Shown here in pieces: positions 9,628 through 18,954 of a DNA stretch of 64,000 bases. The notes under the pieces were generated by a model that saw only the letters and a list, made by a program, of their open reading frames with translations, did not search any database and was not told where the DNA came from. Source of the stretch: Ecytonucleospora hepatopenaei. Its lineage: Eukaryota > Microsporidia > Enterocytozoonidae. The first letter of the stretch is position 1. Every line of letters begins with the position of its first letter. The stretch is taken from positions 124,001 to 188,000 of the forward strand of contig JAPMUG010000001.1 in assembly GCA_026692725.1 (NCBI GenBank), written 5' to 3'. The position numbers were made by a program, and so were the translations under genes.

Positions 9628-9983
9628 TTAGTTTATAATTAATAAACTATATATAAAATGTATCGAAAAATATGTTATTATATGTTTTAGATTGTCTTGA
9701 AAATATAAATATTGTTGTAAATAATGTTAAAATATACAAAGGGAGAAAAAATGATTAAAATTTTAATTTTAACACTTATATTATTTTGTTAAGCAAAATT
9801 TGGAAATTAATCTAAAACCTTATTCGTTTTTGTTAGTTAATTATTGGGGCAAGTGCAGCAACTTATCTCTTGAAAAATCTCAGTGCTTGTTAGACATAAA
9901 TAATTTTATAGAATTTTACCCTTATATTTTATGTTTTTAAAATATGTTGTTGAGAATCTGTACTCTGCACCTGTTGAGACAAT
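9628..9983. other. AT-rich spacer before transposon relics
   Basis: No gene or RNA seen. It may hold the left end of the transposon relic that begins near 9984, but no terminal inverted repeat could be recognised by eye. Confidence 0.45.
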
Positions 9984-10840
9984 CATGGCGTTCTTTACTT
10001 TAGAGGAATGTTGAAGCGCACTGTCAACTGTTCATCTTGTGGCATGCAAATAAATACGGTTGAGTATAAGAGAAACAAAGATGGAATAGCGTTTAGGTGC
10101 GTCAATAAAAATTGTAGTGGATATTTGAATATCATTCTATACGCACTGAGTCATTACTGGCAAGTTTTACCATCTCCTTGGTGGATTTTTTAAAAATCAC
10201 ATGGAGATGGTTTAACAATTTTAAACAAAACCAGATATGCCTGAAAGCGGATGCTTCTAAAAGTTCTATAATAAAAGTTATAGATTTTTTAAGAAGTCCG
10301 TGCCACAAGCAAGTGGAAGAAAATCCAGTAAAACTTGGTGGTACTGACTGTGTTGTAGAAATTGACGAAAGTCTTTTTGTACACAAACAGAAGTACCACC
10401 GTTGAAGGCAGCCTAAAAGGGAATTTTGGGTTTTTGGTATGATAGATGGATCTGTAAAACCATGAAAGATTGTTTTAAAAACTGTTCCTGACCGTAAAGC
10501 AGAAACATTAATCCCGATTATTCGGAGTTCTGTAATGAAGGTACCATAATACATTCTGATTTGTGGAAAGCTTAATCGGGATTAAGCAGTAGCCTTCATT
10601 TTACCCATAAAACGGTTAATCATAGTGAAAACTTTGTTAATCCGACCAATGGTGTTCATACTCAAACAATTGAATCATTTTGGAATAGCTGCAAATATTT
10701 TGTAAAACAGCAAAAGGGTATTGTGGGCTTTAAAATAAATGTTTTTTGTCTGAAAGAATGTGGAAGCAAAATAAAGTGCTTCAGAAGGATTTGATGGGGT
10801 ATTTCATTTATTTAGATAAATTAAATTAGTTAGCTATATT
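9984..10840 (+). pseudogene. Broken ISXO2/IS1595-type (Merlin-like) transposase, relic 1
   Basis: Reading in several frames gives the order of an IS1595/ISXO2 transposase: an N-terminal zinc ribbon with 'VNCSSCGMQ' and 'FRCVNKNCSGY' (10008-10190), then after a frameshift 'CVVEIDESLFVHKQKYHRG' (first catalytic Asp, near 10350), 'FWVFGMIDGS', 'IIHSDLWKA' (second Asp, near 10550), '[20 protein letters not shown]' and '[15 protein letters not shown]' near 10610-10720. Several stops and at least two frame changes make it non-functional. Merlin DNA transposons carry this transposase type in eukaryotes and have been reported from microsporidia. The relic lies beside a second, more decayed copy. Confidence 0.82.
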
Positions 10841-11029
10841 ATAAAATTTTATGGAGAAGTTTTTGTATTTGTATGTAATAGGGGAAAATCTTTAGCTTTT
10901 ATCAAAATAGTTTTACAAATAACTTTTGTTATTTATTAATTCTATTGGTTTGTGTTCAATTTTAACTATAATGCCCTTTAGGTACAACATTTTAAATATT
11001 TTGTGTCGAAAATACTATTGTGTGTTTAT

Positions 11030-11400
11030 AGATACAAAAGGGTGTCAAAGTATTATAGTTGAAATTGATGAAAGTAAATTTTTAAAGCACAAATAAAAAG
11101 AGGGTACAAGGTAGAAATTGTCTCGGATATTGTAAAAAAGAACAGCAGATAGGATAATAATTTTTTACTAGTAAAGAACGTATTTCAAATACTTTAGAGG
11201 CCTTTATTAGGAAACATTCCGCTCCTGGTTCTATAATTTTTACTGATCAGTTAAAATGGTATAGTAATTTATCAAAATACTATACTCTCAGACAATAAAC
11301 CACTCAAAATTGTTTGTGAATCCTATAAATGATGTTTATATGAATACAAATGAAGGTTATTGAGCTCCAATTAAACAAAATATTTACTAAAAATGGAAAA
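11030..11400 (+). pseudogene. Broken ISXO2/IS1595-type (Merlin-like) transposase, relic 2
   Basis: Fragments of the same family in mixed frames: 'IIVEIDESKFLKHK' around 11060-11095 (first catalytic Asp, followed by a stop), then near 11290-11380 'NHSKLFVNPINDVYMNTNEG'. The rest of the catalytic core is scrambled by stops and frame changes, and no zinc ribbon is visible. It is not a simple duplicate of relic 1, because the wording differs at many positions, so it represents an older or separate insertion. Confidence 0.7.
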
Positions 11401-11628
11401 CTTAGGTAAAAATACGGTTCATGTTAGCTAAGTAAATGGCAAAAAATAGTTTTTAACAAAGTTTTTTTAAAAATAAACTGTTTTAAATAAAAAATGTTTG
11501 TAAAGCTTAAATATTCCATCTTTGGTTAAAATTTTTTGTTTATTAATTACGCAAATAAGGTGATTAAATTTATGCTCTTTTTAAAAGTCTTTTACTAAAA
11601 AACTAGTATAAAAATAAAATGATTTTAA

Positions 11629-12123
11629 TTAAAATTTATTCTTCTTAAAATTCTCATCTTTTTTCGTTATATAATTGTAACTTTGAAATTTGAAGTCATT
11701 AATATCGATTCCTTTGTTTGGGAAAAATTCTCTAGTATAGAGACTAAGAACTTCTTTAAAAATTTCAATGTCAGAAAAGGGTTTGCCTTCTCTGACTAAA
11801 ATTGCAGTTAAGCTATTTTCAAAAAGCTTTATTTTTGCCGCAAGATTGGTCCCTTCTGTTTTGACAAAGTGTTTATCGATTCTAGAATTCAAAAACCTAT
11901 CTTTAAGTTCTCTGGCTTTATCTATTCTAGAATCTTCACTAAGCTTCACTTCAGGTCTTAACCAATGTTTTCTATGCAAATGACTTTCAAGAGTATGTTT
12001 CTTGAAACTGGACGTAGCATAGTCGCAAAAAAGACATCTTGCTTTATCCTTATATTCAATAAAGAAATATAGGAACTCCCACTGTTTGTTGAATTTTCGT
12101 TGTTCTTTAGTTTTCTTTTCCAT
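11629..12123 (-). pseudogene. N-terminal fragment of a hAT-like (GTF2IRD2/ZBED type) transposon protein
   Basis: 164-residue open frame from an ATG. It begins with 'RKFNKQWEFLYFFIEYKDKA' and a CxxC...HxxxxH zinc finger ('RCLFCDYATSS' then 'HLHRKHW'), the arrangement of the BED/SPIN-DOC-like finger in animal GTF2IRD2-type hAT-derived proteins. A following piece 'ILVREGKPFSDIEIFKEVL' resembles the next conserved block of that group. The catalytic and dimerisation domains of a roughly 600-residue hAT transposase are absent, so it is a truncated remnant or a domesticated short protein. Resemblance to metazoan copies hints at horizontal transfer from an animal host; that is inference. Confidence 0.6.
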
Positions 12124-12739
12124 AAAATAATTATGGGTGTAAAAATTACAATACTTTTGAATGTTATACAGTTTAAATATTTTTTGTTTTTATTTTATTT
12201 ATTTAAAATGTCTTTTTTATATAAGATTTCATTTCTCAGTAATTATTATTTTATACTGTCAATAATTTTTAAATGTATAATAAAACAAAAAAATTATAAG
12301 ATTCTATGATAGAACATATAGTTTTAAATGATTTTATACATAAATATTTTCATACAAATCTAAAAAATTAAAAAATCATCCTTTTTATTTTAAATTTTTT
12401 AACAAGATTTAAGGTTTTTAAAAAATAAAATAAAATATTGTTTCTTTTTTTAAAAATGTATAAAAATATATAATATTGTTTATATACTTTTTAATGTATA
12501 TATTGTTTTTATTGTTTATTATGTATATAATAATATTAGTATTATTTATATTTATCCCCTAACTTATTTTATAATTATAAAATATTCTCCTTTATAATTT
12601 ATTTAAGTTTATTACAAATAACATAATATAATATTAAATTGATATAATATAACATTAGATTGAAACAATAATTTATAATATAATATTAGATTGATATAAT
12701 AATTTAATATAATATAAAACAGGATAATAATATAATAAT
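12124..12739. other. AT-rich intergenic region with short repeats
   Basis: Long A/T tracts; near 12620-12720 repeated units of the form AATATAATATTAgATTGATATAATA precede the formin start. No gene recognised. Confidence 0.5.
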
Positions 12740-15003
12740 ATGTCATTAGGTGAAAATGTTAAAAACTGTGAACTCAAAATCCAAACTACTGTTTCTTCTT
12801 TTACTGAACAAGATTGTATTGATAAAATGACTGGTATGTTTGAAGTGCTCTCAAAAAGAAGGTCACTCCTTAATTTGCTCTTTTTAAAGCATTCCATGAT
12901 GAAACTGGGAAGAGAAAAGTCGTTGGTTTTGTTCCAGGAAAAAGGCGCCTTTAAGATCCTGGAGCGCACATTCACCTCCACTAATGCAGAATACCTGAAC
13001 AACCTGATAGACATATTCATCTACCTGCGGAGCAGCAGACCCATCTGCATGAACGCCCTGGACAGTTTCGAAATAATAGAGAAGGAGAGGTTCTTTAGGT
13101 ACCTCCGCCACTCAGTAGGGCTATACGCCCTGTTCGAGCAGTGCAAAGAAGAGTGCACCTACCTCGACAAGATAATAAATTATGCGCTGCAGCAGGAAGA
13201 GATAGGAGAAGAGCTTGATTTCCTGCATAAATTGTCATATGATACGCATTTTGATGAGATAACATTGGACATAACAAAGTATAAAGAGAAGTTTAAAGAC
13301 ATGCAGACATATAAGAGACTAGAGAGGTTATTAATAAAAAATAAAGATACTACTGATACTAAAACTGATATATTAAATAATAGCACTAAACAGATATATT
13401 AAATAATAGCACTAAAACTGATATATTAAATAATAGCACTAAAACTGATATATTAAATAATAATACTGATAATAATACTAATAGTGATATTTATAAAAAT
13501 AATAAAGAAATAAAAAACTTTAATAGTATATTTAATAATGTAAATAACACTAATAATAAAATATATTCAGATAGTGTAATATTACATAATAAACATAATA
13601 TAATAAATAATACTAATGATAATAATTTATATAATAATAAATTAAATAATGATAATATTTTATATAAACAGAAATATGAAGAAATTGAAAAGAAATATAA
13701 TGAATTATATAAAAAATATAATGAAATATTAATAAGTAAGAATACTACTAATAATATAAAAAATGATATTAACACTACTAATACTAATATAAAGAATGAT
13801 ATTAAAATAAAGAATGATATTAAAATAAAAAATGATATTATCACCAATACTGATAAAAATACTGATATTAAAAATAATGTTATTTTGCCTAATAAACCTG
13901 CTGTTCCTAAGAAAAAGTTTTCATTTAAAAAGAAAGAAGACAATACTACTAATACTAATGTTATAAGTAATAATACAACAGGTAATACAGGTAATACTAC
14001 GGGTAAGAAAAAACTTTCCTTTAAAAAGGCTGCTCCTAAGTCTAAATTGGAAACCGCTAAGAAATACGTTGGAATTAGGTGGTCTAAGGTGCCTAAGGGG
14101 AAGAAGTCTATTTTTGTTGGGGTGGACATTCCTAAGGTTGAAGACAAATTCACGCTGGGGGACTTTGCTTCTTTTGAGAAGGGCGAGGAGGAAAAGAAGG
14201 ATGACAAAAAGAAGGTTACTGATGTAAAGAAGGACGCCAAAAAGGAAATGGCTTGTATTTTGGACGGTAAGAAGAGCATGTCTTTGGGCATTGCCTTGGG
14301 GAGGATCAAAATGCCTGACGAACAGCTGTACAGGGAAATTATTGAGAGGAAATTCACCAATGAGACTGTTATAAAGCAGCTGGTGCTTTACATGGCTGAC
14401 CCTGAGGAATACGCTGCCATACGCAAGGCAAATAAGGAGAAACTAAACAGGGCTGAGCTTTTTTTCTATGCGGTGGAGGACTACTCTAAGTTTGAAGGGG
14501 CCTTGGCTGCCATCCAGTTCCTCAACTTATACCAGGGAGATGACTACAAAGAGCAGATAGAAGAGGTGGTTGAAAAGTACAGCAGGATAATAAACTGTAA
14601 GGAACTGAAGGAACTGTTTGGGATTCTTCTGGTCCTGGGCAACCAGCTGAACCGTAACGGATTCGGAGGTAAAGCAGAAGGATTTTCATTTGACTCCATA
14701 GAAAAGTTCAAAACAAAGGAAATCAAGGCATTTCTAAAAAAACACTTTGATTTTTCCACTTTACAAAATAAGCTTAAAGACATAAAAATAGAGTTTAGCG
14801 TGGATGCCCTGGTATATAAATTTATGGAGGTAAAAGGGGCGTATAAGAAAGGAGTGGTAGATGACAAAGAGTATCAGCGCCTGGTAGGAGAGTACGACAA
14901 GATGTGCAGTCTTCAAAAAGAGATAGTAGGGTATTTCCTGGTAGAGTCAGATGAGAAACTAACAGAAAAGTTAGAGCAGTTTATAAAATACTTTGTTAAA
15001 TAA
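12740..15003 (+). CDS. Formin (FH2 domain), reading frame interrupted by a frameshift
   Basis: The ATG frame runs 12740-13402 (220 aa, helical, like the armadillo-type GBD/FH3 region) and then stops; the other frame is open from about 13403 and continues to 15003. That second part holds a FH2 domain: 'LDGKKSMSLGIALGRIK', a middle block with 'LNRAELFFYAVEDYSKFE', 'LFGILLVLGNQLNRNGFGG', 'AEGFSFDSIEKFKTKEIKAF'. FH2 dimers nucleate and elongate actin filaments. The usual proline-rich FH1 is not seen; an Asn-rich linker of about 160 codons takes its place, with KKKFSFKK-type repeats just before FH2. The frame break lies in a 27-bp tandem repeat whose second unit has 26 bases. It may be a real pseudogene, a length-variable allele or an assembly error. 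Confidence 0.8.
13364..13464 (+). repeat. 27-bp in-gene tandem repeat with one 26-bp unit
   Basis: Unit encodes TDILNNSTK. Units lie at 13364-13390, 13391-13416, 13417-13443 and a partial one from 13444. The second unit begins CAGATATATT instead of ACTGATATATT, one base short, which shifts the frame and creates the TAA at 13400-13402. Confidence 0.88.
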
Positions 15004-15235
15004 ATTATAGCATATAAAAATATATTTCTCCTCTTTATTTATAAATAAAATTATAAAATATTTAAATATAAAACCCCTCTATAAAAAATAACATAATATA
15101 AAGATAAATATAAATAAAAAATTATAAAGATAAATATAAAAATATAAAATTATAAATAACATAATATAAATATTATAAAAATAAAATTATAAATAACATA
15201 ATATAAAGATAAATATATTATACATAATAAACATA

Positions 15236-15589
15236 ATGACAGTAAATAATCAAATTATTAGTAAAAAATATAAAGAATTTTTAGAAAGCAATGGTAAGAC
15301 AACAGCAGAAAAGATGCTATCACTTGGATTTGTAATTAAAGAAAATGCCACTGACATAAAGACAGAGGAAGATTTCAGAAAGGCCGTGGAAGAGAGTGAC
15401 TACATGGATGAAAAGAAGCTTAAAATGTTTTACGGTGACTTTCTCTCTTATAAGGACGTACTGCAGATACTGAGGGTGGGAGAGCATGGACTGACGGATG
15501 GAGAAATAGCAGAGGCATTGAAGATAATACCAGTGACACCAAATTTACAGATAAGTGTGGAAGATTTTGTTAATATAATATATGAATAA
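15236..15589 (+). CDS. Degenerate EF-hand protein (calmodulin/myosin light-chain type)
   Basis: 117 residues from an ATG. The C-terminal half 'LSYKDVLQILRVGEHGLTDG' followed by 'EIAEALKIIPVTPNLQISVE' and 'DFVNIIYE' has the helix-loop-helix rhythm of the third and fourth EF hands of calmodulin, myosin essential light chains or Cdc4/Mlc1, but the loops lack the usual Asp/Glu ligands, so calcium binding is unlikely. It follows the formin on the same strand, so a light chain for an actomyosin system is a reasonable guess. The spacer before it (15004-15235) is a set of degenerate ATAACATAATATAAAGATAA-type repeats. Identity is tentative. Confidence 0.5.
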   Translation: MTVNNQIISKKYKEFLESNGKTTAEKMLSLGFVIKENATDIKTEEDFRKAVEESDYMDEKKLKMFYGDFLSYKDVLQILRVGEHGLTDGEIAEALKIIPVTPNLQISVEDFVNIIYE

Positions 15590-15773
15590 AATATAATATG
15601 AATATTTATTTTATTTTATTTACTGACGTGTTTAAGATTTATGTTTTTATTTTTAAAACTTTAAAAATATTCTTTTATTTATAAATTATAAATATATATT
15701 ATACTGTTTAAAATATATTAAAAAATATAAAATACTGTTTAAAATATATTGCTTTACTAACTAACTAATTTAA

Positions 15774-16073
15774 ATGGTAATGAACAATAAAAATAAAGAG
15801 GATTCTCTTTTTATGAATGAAAACACTTCTTTTATAAATAACACAGAAAATACTCATGATATTAATGAATCTGCTATTGCTAATGATATTTTTGAAAATA
15901 CTAAGAAGACAGGTGAAATTATAAAAATAAAGGCTGTGCATTACATCAGTAAAATTAAAGAACAAAATACTAAGGCGTATCAATACTTAAGTGAAAAAAT
16001 AATTTATTTATATAAAAAAATAAAAGGTCCATTTACTAATGAAACTGTTAGTAATGAAATTGTAGAGATATAA
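15774..16073 (+). CDS. Hypothetical small protein
   Basis: 99 residues starting with ATG (a second in-frame ATG is two codons later). The N-terminal half is polar and Asn/Glu-rich; the C-terminal half (about residues 45-90) is a basic amphipathic helix rich in Lys and Ile. No signal peptide, membrane span or known domain is visible. It is tail-to-tail with the broken gene at 16120-17119. It may be a real lineage-specific gene; support is only the open frame and its less repetitive composition. Confidence 0.4.
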   Translation: MVMNNKNKEDSLFMNENTSFINNTENTHDINESAIANDIFENTKKTGEIIKIKAVHYISKIKEQNTKAYQYLSEKIIYLYKKIKGPFTNETVSNEIVEI

Positions 16074-16119
16074 AATATATTAAAATTTAATTATTTTCAT
16101 TTTGTAATTAATAATATAA

Positions 16120-17119
16120 TTATGTTACATTTGTCATTTTTACCTTTTTGCTTGTTTCAAAGCTTTTTAAGACTGTTTTTAAGTCTTGAAACACATCTTG
16201 ATTTTCCATAAATAAGCTTAAATACTGCCTTGATATGAGGTTTGGTTTAGATTTGCCTGGTATTTTTACAAGAAGTTGCTCTAAGATATGAAAAAGAACT
16301 TCTACTAAATTTTCACATTTATCAAGGGGAAATATATCATTTTCTAAGCTTAAAAAACACTTTGCTTGTTTTTAAGCTTATTTTTAAACATGTAAAATAG
16401 AAGTTCATATATCACAAGCAGGGAGGAATGGGTTTTTGTGGGGTGACTTACGTGCCACCTTTGCTTTAGTTGCATGCTGTTGCACTCTAATGCAAATATA
16501 ATGTACCTTGCTTCATATAAATCATGATATTTTCCATATATTTCATTTTCATAAATAAGCTTAAATTCTTCCTTTATATTTCCTTCTTCATCGTATTTAT
16601 GATAGTCTACATATTGTATTACCCTGTCAAAATTATCAAGCATTTCAAAGTGGGAAGTGTCTGGATTGCTAAAATCCATGCAATTGCACGTAAAAACCTG
16701 TTAAATTTTTCTACTTCTTCTTTGCCTAAAAGAGCGTCAGAATAGTTTGAGGTAAAGAATCTTTTTAGTGAGAATCCTTCTGTGTAATAAGAATATTTTT
16801 TCATAATTTCCTTTTTAAAGTTTTCCTCAATAAATTGCATTGTTTCTTCCATGCATTCTCTAACAGACTCAGTAAAATCCAAAATAATTTCCTTGTTAAC
16901 TATTTTAAGGTTTAAAAATACACTTAAGGAATGTTTGTTGATGTGTTCTTTTACTTCCTTTTCTAACTTAAGTAGTTCAGGTTCAGGAATAAAAACAGTA
17001 AAATATCTGTTAAGATTTGGATAAGAAAACTCATTAATTGTATGTTTGTCATTTAAATGTGTTATTATATGTTTAGTTGATAAAATACAATTTAAAAATA
17101 AATAATTAAATATAAACAT
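16120..17119 (-). pseudogene. Secreted-type protein gene broken by two frameshifts
   Basis: Three consecutive reading frames join into one coding-like stretch of about 330 codons: 17119 to about 16690 (hydrophobic N-terminus MFIFNYLFLNCILS, then a helical region rich in Glu/Lys), about 16690-16350 ('CMDFSNPDTSHFEMLD', 'YHDLYEARYIIFALE'), and about 16350-16120 ('PLDKCENLVEVLFHILEQLL', 'RQYLSLFMENQDVFQDLK'). Both breaks coincide with runs of T on the coding strand (AGGTTTTTAC and GTGTTTTTTAAG); one extra T in each would continue the frame. The product would be a signal-peptide-bearing protein of unknown family. Sequencing homopolymer error and genuine decay are both possible. Confidence 0.62.
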
Positions 17120-17291
17120 ATATAAATATAATTAACTTAAATTAATTAACTTAATATAAATAAAATAAAAATATGTATAAATGTGTTAGGGTAAATAAAA
17201 TATTAATATAATTATTAATATAAAAATCAATTAAATATAATTAAAAATATAATTAAATTCATATGTTAAAAATGTTTTATTATATTTATTA

Positions 17292-18599
17292 TTATCCTGC
17301 CTGTACTATCTGTGCATACTCATCTTCTAACACTGCCATATCTTCCCTTGCCTCGCTAAATTCTCCCTCTTCCATTCCTTCTCCTACGTACCAGTGCACA
17401 AATGCTCTTTTTGCAAACATCAGGTCGAACTTTTGATTTAGCCTTGACCATGCCTCTGCTATTGCTGTGGTGTTGGAAAGCGCACAAACTGCCTTTGAAA
17501 CCTCTGTCATTGGTGAATTTGGCAAAACTGTAGGCTTTCTGTTGTTTATTCCTATTTTAAACCCAGTTGGACACCATTCCACAAATTGCGCTGCTTTTTT
17601 TGTTCTCACTTCTGCTGTTGCCTGATTTGCTTCCTTTGTTTTTACGTCTCCCCTAAATAAAATGCAACATGCTATGTATTTCCCTTTCTTTGTGTCACAT
17701 TTCACCATTTGTGTATTTGACTCAAAACAATTGTTGGTTAGTTCTTGAACATTTAGCCTTTCATGGGTTGCTTTTTTAGCTGAAATCATAGGGCTGTATG
17801 AAACAAGGGGAAAGTGAATTCTTGGGTAAGGAACCAAATTGGTTTGAAATTCAGTCAAATCAACATTTAACTCTCCATGGAACCTGAGAGACGCCGTAAT
17901 TGAAGAAACCACCTGTGCCACAATTCTGTTAATATCTGCATATTCTGGTCTTTCAATTCCAAGATTCTTGCACATGTCATAAATTGCCTCATTATCGACC
18001 ATAAAAGTACAATCTGAGTGTTCAAGAGTCGCATGGGCTGCGTGGATCGAATTGTAAGGTTCTACCACTGCTGATGCTATTTTTGGTGCTGGATAAACTG
18101 CAAACTGCAATTTGCTCTTTTTTCCGTACTCATTTGACAGAGCTTCCATAAGCAAAGAACCAAAACCTGCACCTGTTCCGCCTCCAAAAGAGTGAAAAAT
18201 CAAAAACCCTTGGAGACCGTTGCACTGATCCACAATCTTCCGAATTGCGTTCAAAGTTGGTTCTATGATTTCCTGTCCTGCTGTATAATGTCCTCTTGCA
18301 TAATTATTTGCGGCGTCTTCTTTCCCACAAATTAAGCTATCAGGGTGAAATAGCTGACTGTATTCTCCCTTCATTACTTCTGCAATTACACCCGGTTCCA
18401 AATCTACAAAAATACTCCTTGGAACAAATTTGTTGCTTGATGTTCTGTAGAAAAAACTTTGACAGCTTTCATCATCTACAAAACTGTCGGAAGGACTGCC
18501 ATCTGGGTTGATACCATGCTCCCTGCAGTATAGCTCCCAGCATGCATTTCCTATTTGAACTCCTGCTTGTCCAATGTGAATTGAAATAACTTCTCTCAT
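17292..18599 (-). CDS. TUB1: Alpha-tubulin
   Basis: 435 residues beginning [20 protein letters not shown], with the tubulin signature [12 protein letters not shown] near residue 142 and '[20 protein letters not shown]' near 395-414. It forms the alpha/beta heterodimer of spindle and cytoplasmic microtubules. The C-terminus ends '...[10 protein letters not shown]' and lacks the acidic tail with a final Tyr or Phe found in most alpha-tubulins, so detyrosination cannot occur; a short tail is a feature expected of microsporidian alpha-tubulins. The ATG is preceded by TTACCCCAC, a CCC-type start signal. It is divergent from the ribonucleotide reductase gene, with a 355-bp spacer. Confidence 0.97.
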   Translation of the reverse strand: MREVISIHIGQAGVQIGNACWELYCREHGINPDGSPSDSFVDDESCQSFFYRTSSNKFVPRSIFVDLEPGVIAEVMKGEYSQLFHPDSLICGKEDAANNYARGHYTAGQEIIEPTLNAIRKIVDQCNGLQGFLIFHSFGGGTGAGFGSLLMEALSNEYGKKSKLQFAVYPAPKIASAVVEPYNSIHAAHATLEHSDCTFMVDNEAIYDMCKNLGIERPEYADINRIVAQVVSSITASLRFHGELNVDLTEFQTNLVPYPRIHFPLVSYSPMISAKKATHERLNVQELTNNCFESNTQMVKCDTKKGKYIACCILFRGDVKTKEANQATAEVRTKKAAQFVEWCPTGFKIGINNRKPTVLPNSPMTEVSKAVCALSNTTAIAEAWSRLNQKFDLMFAKRAFVHWYVGEGMEEGEFSEAREDMAVLEDEYAQIVQAG

Positions 18600-18954
18600 G
18601 TGGGGTAAAAATTTAAGGTTTTTTCTTTGTTTGCATTAAAACTTAAAATTATTTTAAACTTTAAATTTGTTTGTGTGATGCATAAACTACAAATGAATTT
18701 TGGAGGGAAATTTTTTAATGACAGTTTTTACTTTATTATAAAAAACATTTGTTGATATCCTAAATAATCATTAAGAATGTTAAAAAGAATGAAAACAAGA
18801 TGAATTGAGTTCAATATTTTAATATTATTTCAAAATTTATTCAAATTTTACCCTTATATAACCTGTTAAATATTTTATAATTTTGTATTTTTTATTATAT
18901 ACTATTTTTAGAAAATACAGAATATTTTAAACAGTTTTATTACAGGCAATTTTC
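18600..18954. other. Shared upstream region of divergent alpha-tubulin and RNR1 genes
   Basis: 355 bp of A/T-rich sequence between two divergent start codons. On the tubulin side an ACCCC lies six bases before ATG; on the RNR side 'TTTTACCCTTATATAACC' (about 18846-18863) is a CCC plus TATA-like candidate about 95 bp before ATG. Promoter role is inferred from position. Confidence 0.4.

Noticed and set aside
12884..13277. Antisense open frames opposite the formin N-terminus
   Set aside because: Shadow frames of a well-supported sense coding region; no start signal or family support.
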